64,000 nucleotides of DNA from CAXMQZ01 sp963707075 (GTDB lineage: Bacteria > Acidobacteriota > Thermoanaerobaculia > Multivoradales > JAHEKO01): assembly GCA_963707075.1 (NCBI GenBank), contig CAVPOX010000006.1, positions 1 through 64,000 of the forward strand, written 5' to 3'. Shown piece by piece: positions 1 through 9,253 of the stretch; position 1 is the stretch's first letter; each line of letters starts with the position of its first letter. Made by a program: the position numbers and the translations under genes. The notes beneath the pieces were generated by a model, which saw only the letters and a list, made by a program, of their open reading frames with translations, did no database searches and was not told where the DNA came from.

Positions 1-1590
1 AATTCGGCATTCCACGCCTCTTCCGAGATCGGCTCGAAGCGCGGCTTGTCTTCCGGTTCAAACCGGATCGGCTGACCGGGGAAGACAGGAAGCAGCTCAT
101 CGTCACGCACAACGATCTGACCGTTGACGATCACGGCTTCCATGCCCGTCGAAGGGACAGAGCCATGTCTCGTAGGTTGAATTGTCCGTGAAGGTTTCGG
201 GGTCAAACACCACGATATCGGCAACCATGCCTTTCTGGATGCGGCCGCGCTCCTGCATGAACGTCAGCCCCGTATCGCCCAGATGCTTGGCAGCGTTGTA
301 GCTGAGGATCGACATCAGCTGCATCATCGGGATGTCGTTTTCCTGACCAAGTCTTATCGTTTCGGCTCGGGCACCAGCCGTACGGGGATGGGTGCCACCC
401 AGTTCTTCCAGACGGGTAATCCCATGGGGCGTCATACGGCGTGCCAGCAGTTGCATCGCTGGCCATGGTCACGCCTTTCAGCGTCAGCCACTTAGGCTGG
501 TTTTCTTCGGGCTGCTTGAATAGGACGATTACCGTGGTCGGTTCGGATGCGATGGTGGCCTTGTAGGTCTCCAGGGTATAGAACTCACCCGTATCGGGAT
601 TCATCATGGTGTCTTCATAGCGTTTGCCAAGATCGTCGATCCAGCTCTCAGGCTCCAGGAACTCGGCATTGATCGTGGTGGAACCCGCAGCGTAGGGATA
701 GATTTCGCCCCAGATGTTGTGACCCTGTTCCTGAAGATTGGTAATCATCTGGTGTGCAAGGCGCCAGCCGTCATTGTTGAAATGCAACACGATCGCCGGC
801 GCGTCGAGCGCCAGGGCGTTGGCAACGAGTTCTTGCGCGCCGTTATTCTCGGTCGTGTCGGTGCCAAGGGTATAACGGGTATGGGCGCCGGTCGCGCGGC
901 CATAGCGCGCGCGCGACTTTCTGCACCTCGTACATCTCCCGTGAAGAGACGCCCTCTCTCATGTAGCCCACGGTGCTACCGATGCCGGGGGCGCCAGCCT
1001 GCAGGCCCTTGTCAATCTCCTCGAGAATCACGTTACCCTGTTCCAAAGTCGGGCGCGTCACGCTCCAGCCGGTTTGCTTGCGGGTTGTCAAGCGCGGCTA
1101 TGGGACCGTCCAGCAAGTAATCGCCGTTTGACCCGTCGATGACCATCGCGCGGGCAAACTCGTGGCTGACCGCGCAGCCGTAGTTGGCCTGGGTGACACC
1201 GGCACGCGCTTCGTACCAGTCGGCGATATAGGATCCCGCACAGCCCATCTCGAAATCCATGCTGCTGGTCAACCCGTCGCGCAACCCGAGGGAATAGCCG
1301 ATCGGCTTCTGAAAGTGGAAGTGCGTGTCGATGAAGCCCGGCGCCACGATCTTGCCGGTGGCATCCACGGTCTCGGCGCCCTTCAGCGGATCTTTGCTGA
1401 TCGTGACGATGCGGCCGTCTGTGATGCCGACATTGGCGATATCGTCATACAGTGTCTCAGGGTCCATCACCCTGCCGTTGAGAATGACGACGTCGTAGTC
1501 CTGGGCCACGGCGACATGCGCGCCCGTCATGAGCCCGCAGATGAGCGCTGCCGCGGCGATGATCTTCGAGAACTTCAATTTCTGTTTCAT
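1..1590 (-). pseudogene. N-acyl-D-amino-acid deacylase-like amidohydrolase, frame-broken and cut by the window edge
   Basis: The first frame starts at the ATG at 1590 with a clear signal peptide (hydrophobic AAAALICGLMTG, cleavage near AVAQ), so the product would be exported. It then reads as an amidohydrolase: NGRVMDPE, and the metal-binding DTHFHF near residue 95. Homology continues in other frames: about 1090-843 (GLQAGAPGIGSTVGY), 800-500 (IVLHFNNDGWRLAHQ), 456-170 (LSYNAAKHLGDTG, then KGMVADIVVFDPETF) and 165-1 (GMEAVIVNGQIVV). At least four indels are therefore needed to restore one reading frame. The family (amidohydrolase 3, D-aminoacylase) hydrolyses N-acyl-D-amino acids with zinc; the exact substrate is not shown. 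The gene runs the same way as the MalT-like regulator upstream. Either a decayed gene or indel-rich sequence at a contig edge. Confidence 0.75.
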
Positions 1591-1839
1591 GGTCAATTTC
1601 CTTGCCCTGGTCTTGTTTGCGGTTGGTTGCCGAGCCGATGACCTTCAATCACCAGTTCGACGCTGAGCAGCGCGCACTGCATGTCGGAGAGCTGCTCGAG
1701 AACGCCGAGAAGAGCGGCCTGATCGGCGGTCGGTACAGTGAGTTCGGTGATTCCACGCGAATCGGTCGCTCCTTGTTCTTAATTAGTACCGTAATTGTAC
1801 TGATTGGAATAGTAGCCCCCGCCGGCGCTGCAGCGCAAT

Positions 1840-1862
1840 CGCCAAAACGGCTAATTTTGGCG
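1840..1862. promoter_or_regulatory. 8-bp inverted repeat between regulator and amidohydrolase
   Basis: CGCCAAAA and TTTTGGCG are separated by 7 bases in the 288-bp gap, just after the regulator stop codon. No T-run follows on either strand, so it may be an operator or a weak terminator. The gap is AT-rich around 1775-1815, where a promoter for the amidohydrolase could lie; no convincing -35/-10 pair was seen. Confidence 0.35.
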
Positions 1863-1878
1863 TGAAATCAGCTCGTGC

Positions 1879-4608
1879 TCAGAGAGACGGCGTGCGGATG
1901 AACCCCCGGGCGACGGCTGCGGCCACCGCCTCGCGCCGGGTGTGGACGTCGAGCTTGGTGTAGACGCTCTCGAGCCGCTTCTTGACGGCGGCGGAGGTCA
2001 CCGAGAGGCGGGCTGCGATTTCCTTATTGGTCAGCCGCCTTGCCAAGAGCTCGAGGGTCTCGAGCTCGCGTCGGGTGAGGGGGGGGCCGATCTCAGTTCC
2101 CGTGCCGGTGCCGGTCGCCGGAGTCGATTCACCACCATACGAAGGTTGCGTCGCCACCACACGGAGCAGCTGCTCGAGGAATCTGCTTCGCCCTGATCGC
2201 GCCGCAAGCGACTCCAGGAGCGCCGTCCGCCGCGGACTGCCACCGAGGAAGGGGCGCACGATCCGGTGGGGCCTGGCCCGTTGCAGAGCGAAATCGAGCG
2301 CCTCGTGGGCTTCATCGGCTCTTCCCACAGCTTCAAGGGCATCGCTTCGAAGCACCATCAGGCGGATTTCCTGCCGATGGTTGTGGATCATCTTCGCCCG
2401 AGTCAGCAGCTCGTCAATGCATGCGAGGGCCTGGCGGTGAGCTTCGGGATCCGGATGGAGCAGCATGTTCTCTGCGCGGGTGATACTCGGCACCTCCAGC
2501 CAGTACGAAATCGGGTCGGAACCACTCGTCGCGACCGTAGGAGCGGTCGGCGGCGAACCCTCGAACCGCGCAAGCCGCGACTCGAGCGACTCCACGACCT
2601 CGAGCGAGACCCAGTCGTTGGCTTCGACTGCGAATCGCCGGGCGTCTGCAACTCGGGACGCCATCGCCTCCCTGTCCGACCGCCTCTCGGCCACCAGCGC
2701 CAGACCGATCAGACTGTCGGTAAAGGTACGGCTATTCGTCAGGTAGCGAAACGCTCCGACTTCCTGGAAGTACTTTTCCGCCTCTTCCGGCCGGTCCTGC
2801 TCGAGGGCCACGACACCGAGCAGATACGGAGCGTGGGCAGCCCAATAGGGTGGTGTCGACTCCTCGGCTGCGAGCCATCGCCGGACCGTCGCCGCCACAT
2901 CGTCGAGGTCGTTTTCGTAGAGCTGCAGAATGGCGCGAAGAAAAAGCAGCACCCCGAGCCGACCCGAGCTGCGGCTCAGCTCACGTCGCGTCTCGGCGTC
3001 AACGATGCGAAAGGCCTCGTCGTGGCGCCCGAGCCGTGGCATAGCACCGATGCGATAGAGGGCCGCCAGACTCTGCGCCATGCCCCCGCCGCTATCGCCG
3101 ATGGTCTCGAAAGCGCGCTCGGCGTGTCGCAGCGCCGCGGCCGGATCGCCCTGCCAAAAGCATGCAAATGCGGACACTGCATCAAGGTCGGCCGAAAACA
3201 AGTCCGGGCCCGCCTTTCGATCCTGGGGAATCCCATTTTTCCGGACTTCTTCTGCACGCTCCAGCAGTTCGGCGATTCCCTCGAAGTCCCAGCGAACCAC
3301 CCGGAGGTAAAGGTCCGCAACCAGGAGTGGAAGTCGGTCGCGTTTCGCGCCGGGCGGGAAGAGCTCGACCCAGCGCTTGAGGAGCCGCCTCGAGAGATCC
3401 TCGTCGATAACCCGGTGGAGGTGGCAACCCAACAGATCGGCCGCCCGGTCCACCTCGCCGGCCTCGACCCATAGCTGGATCGCCTCCTCCGCCAGACCCT
3501 CCCCGGCAAACCACTCCGCGGCCCTTGCGGTGATGTGGGCGCGCTGTTCCGAAGATTCGAGCTCCGGCAGCCGCTGCAGCAACAACTGCCGGAACAGGTG
3601 GTGGAAGCGGAACCAGCGGTGCTCGGGGTCGAGCGGAACCAGGAAGAGTTGGTGCCGCTCGAGCCGGGCGAGCAGCTCTCCTGCGTCATACTCCGGCGAG
3701 CGCTCCGCGAGGAGGTGCGCGCACAGCGGAGCGCAGAATCGTTCGAGGGGAGCGGTGACCGCAAGCAGTTGCAGAACCTCGGGCGGCTGTAACGCCAGGA
3801 CCTCGGACATCAGGTAGTCGACCACCAGTTGGTCGTCACCCGAGAATTGGTGCGCCCGCTCGTGCGGGTTCGACGCCTGTGCGATGGAGATTCGCGCCAG
3901 CTGCAGACCCGCTGCCCAGCCCTCGGTCCGAGCTCCGAGTCCATCGATCTCTGCATCGTCGAGCGACGGTCCGTCCTGCCCTGTGAAATAGGCGCGGATC
4001 TCGTCCGGGGTGAAGCGGAGGTCGCGCCCGCGAAGCTCGGACAGCCAGCCCTTGCCGCGCCATAGGCCGAGAGGCCATGGCGGGTCGATCCGCCCGAGGG
4101 TCAACAGACGGAGAGTTTCGGGAAGCTCCTCAACCATCCGGACGATCAGTTCGTGAACCTCCCGGGAGGCGATCAGGTGGAGGTCGTCGAAGGCAAGGAG
4201 GAGCGGCTCGTCGAGCGCTGCGAGCTCCGAAAGCAGGAGCTCGCTGAAGTAGCCCCAAGGGGGTGCCGTCCGGGCGTCGAGCAGCGTTGCAGCTTGTGCC
4301 AGTGCTCCCGGCCGCTGGTTTCGGACGGCTGCCACCAGATAGCTCGCAAAGCGCTCAGGTTCGCTCTCCCGGTGGCTGAGTGAGACCCACGCCGTGTCCC
4401 CGGTGCGCTGCGCGAGCCACTGCAGCGCCAGCGTCGTCTTGCCGTACCCCGCCGGCGCCGCGATCAGCGTCACGCGGCCGTCACGACCCTTTTCAAGGCG
4501 ATCGACGAGCCGCGGTCGTGCCACCAATTGCACCGGCAACGGCGGCCGCTCGAGCTTGCTGAGGATCAACATGCTCTCCGATCGCGGATCAACAGGCTTG
4601 TACTTCAT
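1879..4608 (-). CDS. MalT-like LuxR-family ATP-dependent transcriptional regulator
   Basis: About 909 residues, the usual size for MalT/LAL (large ATP-binding LuxR) regulators. An N-terminal STAND-type NTPase has a P-loop APAGYGKTT near residues 50-58 and a Walker B LLLAFDDLH near residue 140. A long helical TPR-like middle follows (repeated ALE/AEE helices), and the last ~60 residues form a LuxR helix-turn-helix (LTRRELETLELLARRLTNKE, with VKKRLESVYTKL as recognition helix). In this family an inducer and ATP drive oligomerisation and activation of nearby promoters. The start is taken at the ATG at 4608; an ATG at 4572 preceded by GGAG is a good alternative, and a TTG at 4626 is also open. 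The gene sits upstream of and co-directional with the amidohydrolase, a plausible target. The inducer cannot be inferred. Confidence 0.9.
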   Translation of the reverse strand: MKYKPVDPRSESMLILSKLERPPLPVQLVARPRLVDRLEKGRDGRVTLIAAPAGYGKTTLALQWLAQRTGDTAWVSLSHRESEPERFASYLVAAVRNQRPGALAQAATLLDARTAPPWGYFSELLLSELAALDEPLLLAFDDLHLIASREVHELIVRMVEELPETLRLLTLGRIDPPWPLGLWRGKGWLSELRGRDLRFTPDEIRAYFTGQDGPSLDDAEIDGLGARTEGWAAGLQLARISIAQASNPHERAHQFSGDDQLVVDYLMSEVLALQPPEVLQLLAVTAPLERFCAPLCAHLLAERSPEYDAGELLARLERHQLFLVPLDPEHRWFRFHHLFRQLLLQRLPELESSEQRAHITARAAEWFAGEGLAEEAIQLWVEAGEVDRAADLLGCHLHRVIDEDLSRRLLKRWVELFPPGAKRDRLPLLVADLYLRVVRWDFEGIAELLERAEEVRKNGIPQDRKAGPDLFSADLDAVSAFACFWQGDPAAALRHAERAFETIGDSGGGMAQSLAALYRIGAMPRLGRHDEAFRIVDAETRRELSRSSGRLGVLLFLRAILQLYENDLDDVAATVRRWLAAEESTPPYWAAHAPYLLGVVALEQDRPEEAEKYFQEVGAFRYLTNSRTFTDSLIGLALVAERRSDREAMASRVADARRFAVEANDWVSLEVVESLESRLARFEGSPPTAPTVATSGSDPISYWLEVPSITRAENMLLHPDPEAHRQALACIDELLTRAKMIHNHRQEIRLMVLRSDALEAVGRADEAHEALDFALQRARPHRIVRPFLGGSPRRTALLESLAARSGRSRFLEQLLRVVATQPSYGGESTPATGTGTGTEIGPPLTRRELETLELLARRLTNKEIAARLSVTSAAVKKRLESVYTKLDVHTRREAVAAAVARGFIRTPSL

Positions 4609-4867
4609 TTTTCTCGGTCCCGGCAAGTGTCCATTGTAGTGTAGCTAGGATAGTTCCCTAAGCCTCTTCCAGAATCTCAGCGGCGCCCGTTTGCATCCAA
4701 TGACTTCAACGCGGGTGGTCCTCTCTGTCGCGCCCTGCTCACCGATATTCGCGAGCTCACGTTGGGTGTAGTGACCTGCCCCCCATTTCAGCGCAATCAG
4801 AATAGGCGTATCGGGCCCTGGGCCAGTCCACCGCTGCTCAAGTCCCAATGGCCTGCTGAGACCTACC

Positions 4868-5785
4868 TCAACCCACCCTAAGCCGGCTTGTTGACCGGGC
4901 TTGAACGTGAGGTGATGAACGGTAGAGACGTAGGCCGCTCTCAGTCGCACCGACCCGGACAGTTGGGTAGACGCGGAGGACTGATTCAAGGTGGCTCAGG
5001 ACCCTACGCCGGAAATCTCGCGGCCGGGAGTAGTCGGACCCGCACTGCCCCTGCAGGCCCTTCCACGGAACCAGCGTCGGCCTTTTGAGATAGCTCATCC
5101 GGTAGGTAAGCCACACATACAAGTCGATGGCGAGAGGTGATCTCTCGAGCTGACGAATCGCTCGCAGATCCACGGGGACAGCGGTGCGGATGATTTCTTC
5201 GAAGAACTGCTGACGCAAAACGATATTGGAACGCCACATCGGCCGTTTCGAGAGGAGGTATCGCGCCAGCCTCAGGATCGAAGGAAAGTCCGAGGTCACG
5301 AACCCGGATCCAGAGGATTTCGGGTGTAGACCCACAGAGGTCCGCCACTCGAGCCGGGTGGAGAGGAGCCGATGAAGCTGATCCTCGAGCCGCGGCGCTG
5401 TGCCTCGTGGCCCGCTGATCACCGACAGACCCAGCGTACGAGCCAAAGCGTTGGGCGTGGTGCCAAGCTGGATCTCGGGATTCTTGGTCCGAACCGCTTC
5501 AGTGGTCAGGTAGGCGAGGAGAAGGCGAGGGTAGGAGCCGTAGGGAAGGCCGACGCGTCGGGGTGCGGTCATTCGTAGCGAATGGCGACCGTTGACGCGC
5601 TCGAACTGATGGCTTTGAGGCCGGCGATGGGGGAGGGTGGTGAGGACCAAGAGGCGGGGCATGAAGCCGAGGGCACCGGCCGTCAGGGCGTCCTCGGACT
5701 CAAGAGACGAGAGGATTTCAGCTGGAGTCAGTTGGGCGATCAACCACAACACTCCACAACACAGAGGTAACAATTTTGGTACCAA
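4868..5785 (-). CDS. RepA_C-family plasmid replication initiator-like protein (copy 1, intact)
   Basis: The product is up to 305 residues with the signature order of the plasmid-encoded RepA family (PF04796 type): GFMPRLLVLTTLPH, then NGRHSLRMTAP, GLPYGSYPRLLLAYLTTEAV, a DNA-binding middle, FFEEIIRTAVPVDLRAI and LYVWLTYRMSYL. The open frame begins at a TTG inside the 55-bp repeat block (5766-5820). The true start is probably just downstream of that TTG, because the first ~10 codons translate the repeat; no ATG is available there. Family members initiate plasmid replication by binding iterons. No partition, mobilisation or integrase gene is nearby, so this looks like a stranded initiator from an integrated plasmid. 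Two broken relatives lie at 12.9-13.4 and 16.5-16.9 kb. The 4627-4867 stretch downstream shows no gene I can support. Confidence 0.8.
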   Translation of the reverse strand: MVPKLLPLCCGVLWLIAQLTPAEILSSLESEDALTAGALGFMPRLLVLTTLPHRRPQSHQFERVNGRHSLRMTAPRRVGLPYGSYPRLLLAYLTTEAVRTKNPEIQLGTTPNALARTLGLSVISGPRGTAPRLEDQLHRLLSTRLEWRTSVGLHPKSSGSGFVTSDFPSILRLARYLLSKRPMWRSNIVLRQQFFEEIIRTAVPVDLRAIRQLERSPLAIDLYVWLTYRMSYLKRPTLVPWKGLQGQCGSDYSRPRDFRRRVLSHLESVLRVYPTVRVGATESGLRLYRSSPHVQARSTSRLRVG

Positions 5786-5820
5786 TGAAGTACAACTGAA
5801 GGCTGTAATCGACAGCAGAC
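5766..5820. repeat. 55-bp block shared with 17906-17960 (copy A)
   Basis: Aligned without gaps to 17906-17960, 42 of 55 bases match, including a perfect 16-base start (GGTAACAATTTTGGTA) and TCGACAGC near the end. It holds two heptamer-like units (TGTTACC and TGGTACC on the minus strand) 5 bases apart, which resembles a short iteron pair or operator. It sits immediately upstream of, and overlaps, the start of the intact RepA gene. An autoregulatory or origin role is inference. Confidence 0.6.
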
Positions 5821-5825
5821 GACAT

Positions 5826-5855
5826 TTACGCCTGCCGGCGTAAGTCGCTTTTTTT
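5826..5855 (+). terminator. Rho-independent terminator-like hairpin
   Basis: TTACGCC and GGCGTAA flank a TGCC loop, and a run of seven T follows at 5849-5855. It points rightward, between the RepA start region and the tRNA-Leu fragment. There is no plus-strand gene upstream, so it may act on antisense transcription or be a relic of the inserted element. Confidence 0.5.
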
Positions 5856-5904
5856 GTTGCGGTTGGGTGCTGGGAAGTGTTGTGGGTTGTTGGATTTCGG
5901 CAGA

Positions 5905-5955
5905 CTTAAAATCCTCCGCCGCAAGGCTTCCGGGTTCGAATCCCGCCTCCGGCAC
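5905..5955 (+). pseudogene. tRNA-Leu(UAA) 3'-end fragment (copy 1)
   Basis: The stretch matches the 3' half of a class II tRNA-Leu: anticodon loop CTTAAAA, 3' anticodon strand TCCTC, variable arm GCC-GCAA-GGC, T-arm with GGGTTCGAATCCC, and the acceptor 3' strand. No matching 5' half (acceptor, D-arm, GAGGA anticodon strand) lies upstream. The T-stem has one mismatch and no CCA is encoded, so it is not a working tRNA. Such 3' remnants are what site-specific integration into a tRNA gene leaves behind. Confidence 0.7.
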
Positions 5956-6166
5956 TAACCTGAGCTTTTCAGCCCATTGGGCTTAGAGGGCCGGGGCGGT
6001 TGCGACTCGGGCTGCCGGCCGCAGAACGATCCGCACTCGAGAGGCGAAAAACTGTCCGAACCGACGACTCCGCGATCCAGGCGGCCATGTCAGTGAGTCT
6101 CGTGACCCGCCCGATCGTTACACCTATCGGTCCGTCGGCAGATGCAGAGGCTCACCTCAAACTCGA

Positions 6167-9100
6167 CTAGCCCTCACCTGGCCGCAGGTAGAGCACCGGT
6201 ACCACGACCAGGTTGAGGAAGGTCGAGGTCAACAGACCTCCCAGGATCACCTGCGCCATGGGGCTCTGAATCTCATTCCCGGGAGCGCTTCCTGCGAAGA
6301 CCAGAGGCACCAGCGCGAGGCCGGCGGTCAGGGCGGTCATGAGAATCGGTGCCATCCGCTCTTCTGAACCCTGCCTTACGGCTTGATCCAAGGTTGCCCC
6401 GCTAGCAAGTAACCGTTGGTAGTTGTTGACGAGGAGCACACCGTTGCGGGTGGCGATTCCGAAGAGGGTGACAAAGCCGACCATGGTGGCGACCGAAAGT
6501 ACGCCACCTCCGATTGAGACGGCAACGACTCCGCCGATCAGCGCCAGGGGCAGATTCACCAGAACCACCGCCGTGTCTCGATGGCTCTGGAACTCCAGAT
6601 AGAGGAGCCCGTACATGGCGATGAGGATGAGCATCCCGAGAAAAGCCAGGGTCCGGGCGCTTCTTGCGGCTTCCTCGAACTGTCCACCGAAAGTCACCAG
6701 GTAGCCTCTCGGCATATCGATCTGAGCCTCCACCGCGGCCCGAGCCACTTCGACCGTTCCGGCCAGATCCGCCCCGGCGACGTTGGCGGTGATCATGGCC
6801 ATGCGCTGCACGTTTTCACGCCGGATCAGTGAGGGTCCCAGGATTCGCCGGACGTTGGCTACGGTCTCGAGGCGAACCAGCTCGCCCGAAGGTGTGGAGA
6901 CGGGGAGGCTCGCGAGGCGATCCGGCGCTGATCGGAGCTCTGCCGGCAAGAGGACAGCAATGCTCGAAGTAATCCCCTCTTCGACGATCTCGCCGACCAC
7001 GACTCCCTGGAAGAGGGCCTCGACGGCCTTGGCCAGGTCGGTCGGAAGCAGGCCGTAGCTGGCCATCGCAGTGCGGTCGAAATCGATGACGAGCTGCGGA
7101 ATCGCAGCTTGCTCCTGGTTCGAGATGTCGACGATTCCCGGAATGCCGGTCAGGACCTGTTCGACGCCGGAGGCGAGGGTTCGCAGCACTGCGAGATCGG
7201 GGCCGAAGACTTTCACTGCCAGGTTGGTCTTGGAGCCCGACATCATGTGGTCGATCCGATGGCTGATCGGCTGGCCGAAGGAGACCGCGACTCCGGGGAT
7301 CGTGGCCACCGCGCGCCTCATCTCCGCAAGCAGCTCGTCCTTGCTGCGACCCTTCTCGAGGGGTGCCAGGACCACTTCCATCTCAGAGGCGTTGACACCC
7401 TGGACATGCTCGTCCTTCTCGGCTCTACCGGTACGGCGGCTGGTCGAGATCACTTCAGGGAAGGCGAGGAGAGCCTCTTCCACCTGCTGGCCGAGCCGGT
7501 CGCTGTCGGCAAGCGGGATGCCGGGCGGACTGACGATCGCAACGGTGAGAGACCCCTCGTTGAAGGGAGGCAGGAAGCTTCGACCCAGGCCGGGGATCAA
7601 GGCCGCAGCACCCAAGACCATTAGCAACGTAGCGCCGAGCACGAGGCGACGGTGCGCCAGGCACCAGTCCAAGGTAGGCCGGTAGACGGCGTGAAAGAAC
7701 CGCAAGAGCCAGGGTTCGCGGGCCTCGGGCGCCCGGGACCGTCCGAGAAGCAGGTCAGAGAGTACTGGAGTCACCGTGAGTGCGACGAGAAGGGAGGCTG
7801 CCAGTGCCGCGATGAACGCCAGACCCAGCGGTCGCAGCAAACGACCCTCCAGGCCAGGCAGGAAGAAGATGGGTGTAAAGACGAGGATGATGATGAGCGT
7901 CGCAAACAGGATCGGGCTCACCACTTCGGCGGCGGCCGCTGCCACGACCTCCTCGGTCAGCCTCTGTTCGTCCTGTGGTTTCTCGCGCTCTCCTTTGAGG
8001 CGCCGAAAGATGCTCTCGACCGCGATGATGGCGTCGTCGACCAAGAGGCCGATGGCGATGGTGAGCCCGCCGAGAGTCATGGTATTGATCGTCAGACCAA
8101 AGGCAGAGATTACGAGGACACCGGCCACCAGCGACAGCGGGATCGCCACAGCCGAGATGAAGGTGGTGCGAAGGCTGCCGAGGAACAGGATGAGCACGAG
8201 AATCACCAGGATCGCCCCTTCGCGCAGCGCTTTGGTGACGTTGCCGATGGCGACCTCGATGAAGTCGGCCTGCCGGAAATTCTCAGTCTCGAGAACAACG
8301 CCGGTCGGCAGGGCCTCCTGCAGCCGGGCCAAGGCCTCGTCGATGGCTGTGGTCAGTTCGAGGGTGTTGGCGTCCGGTTGCTTCTGAACCGAGAGGATCA
8401 CAGCCGGCTGATTGCGGTAGGAGGCTGTGCCGCGCGCGGGCTCCGGTCCCCAGGCGACTTTGGCGAGATCGCCGACCCGCAAAGGAACTCCTCCTTCGAC
8501 GCGGACAACTGCTGCCGCAACTTCTTCAGGGCTTCTTGCCCGGCCGAGTCCGCGCACGAGATACTCCTGGCCCCGCTCGACGTGGAAACCGGCCGCGGGA
8601 CTGCGGCTGGCTCGAGAGACCGCTCGGAGCACTGCCGAAAGGGGCACATCGTGCTGGGCCAATCGTGTCGGATGAACAGTGACCTGGAGCTGGCGAATCT
8701 CACCACCAAGAGCGGTTACCTGAGAGATGCCCGGGATGGCGAGGAGATTTCGCTGCACAACCGTCTCGGCGAGTCGGCGCAGCTCCATGGCAGAAACCTG
8801 ATCCGAGGTCATGGCGATGAAAGTGATCTCGCCCATGATCGAGGAGATGGGGCCGAGTGCCGGACGCTCGACTTGGGCTGGCAGCTCGACCCTCTGAAGC
8901 CGCTCGGTCACGATCTGCCGTGCTTGGTAGATGTCGGTCCCCCAGTGGAACTCGATCCACACGACAGAGATCCCATCTGCGGAGACCGAGCGCAGCCGGC
9001 GAACCCCCGACGAGCCATTGACAGCCGATTCGAGTGGGAACGTCACCAGAAGTTCGATTTCCTCGGGAGCCATTCCCGGCGCTTCGGTGATCACCGTGAC

Positions 9101-9244
9101 CGTTGGGGCCGAAAGGTCGGGGAAGATGTCCACCGGCAGCCCGGAAATCCAAGCTCCTCCGGCGGCAAGTAGAAGAAGGGCGCCGGCCACCACGAGAAGG
9201 CGGTGCCGCAGCGAAAACCGGATCAATCTCTCTGAACGGTTCAT
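6167..9244 (-). CDS. CzcA/CusA-type RND efflux pump, inner-membrane permease
   Basis: 1025 residues, normal for an RND permease. It has the family start (SLRHRLLVVAGALLLLAAG, then LPVDIFPDLSAPTVTV), two large periplasmic loops and about 12 membrane segments in two blocks (around 335-550 and 870-1020). The GLPVDIFPDL and GVNASEMEVVL stretches and the partner genes place it near the heavy-metal (HME) branch. In CzcA the proton-relay helix reads D-x5-D-x6-E. Here the segment is IAIGLLVDDAIIAVE: the second Asp and the Glu are present but the first Asp is Ala. Substrate is therefore uncertain (metal ion, organic compound or both). It is the last gene of a five-gene operon, 9 bases after the adaptor. 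Confidence 0.9.
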   Translation of the reverse strand: MNRSERLIRFSLRHRLLVVAGALLLLAAGGAWISGLPVDIFPDLSAPTVTVITEAPGMAPEEIELLVTFPLESAVNGSSGVRRLRSVSADGISVVWIEFHWGTDIYQARQIVTERLQRVELPAQVERPALGPISSIMGEITFIAMTSDQVSAMELRRLAETVVQRNLLAIPGISQVTALGGEIRQLQVTVHPTRLAQHDVPLSAVLRAVSRASRSPAAGFHVERGQEYLVRGLGRARSPEEVAAAVVRVEGGVPLRVGDLAKVAWGPEPARGTASYRNQPAVILSVQKQPDANTLELTTAIDEALARLQEALPTGVVLETENFRQADFIEVAIGNVTKALREGAILVILVLILFLGSLRTTFISAVAIPLSLVAGVLVISAFGLTINTMTLGGLTIAIGLLVDDAIIAVESIFRRLKGEREKPQDEQRLTEEVVAAAAAEVVSPILFATLIIILVFTPIFFLPGLEGRLLRPLGLAFIAALAASLLVALTVTPVLSDLLLGRSRAPEAREPWLLRFFHAVYRPTLDWCLAHRRLVLGATLLMVLGAAALIPGLGRSFLPPFNEGSLTVAIVSPPGIPLADSDRLGQQVEEALLAFPEVISTSRRTGRAEKDEHVQGVNASEMEVVLAPLEKGRSKDELLAEMRRAVATIPGVAVSFGQPISHRIDHMMSGSKTNLAVKVFGPDLAVLRTLASGVEQVLTGIPGIVDISNQEQAAIPQLVIDFDRTAMASYGLLPTDLAKAVEALFQGVVVGEIVEEGITSSIAVLLPAELRSAPDRLASLPVSTPSGELVRLETVANVRRILGPSLIRRENVQRMAMITANVAGADLAGTVEVARAAVEAQIDMPRGYLVTFGGQFEEAARSARTLAFLGMLILIAMYGLLYLEFQSHRDTAVVLVNLPLALIGGVVAVSIGGGVLSVATMVGFVTLFGIATRNGVLLVNNYQRLLASGATLDQAVRQGSEERMAPILMTALTAGLALVPLVFAGSAPGNEIQSPMAQVILGGLLTSTFLNLVVVPVLYLRPGEG

Positions 9245-9253
9245 CAGGACTCC

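Noticed and set aside
1602..1865. 87-codon plus-strand frame between amidohydrolase and regulator
   Set aside because: It lacks a ribosome-binding site and a recognisable domain and covers the likely promoter region.
7652..9172. 506-codon plus-strand frame opposite the RND permease
   Set aside because: Low-complexity charged translation with no domain, entirely inside a conserved permease gene.
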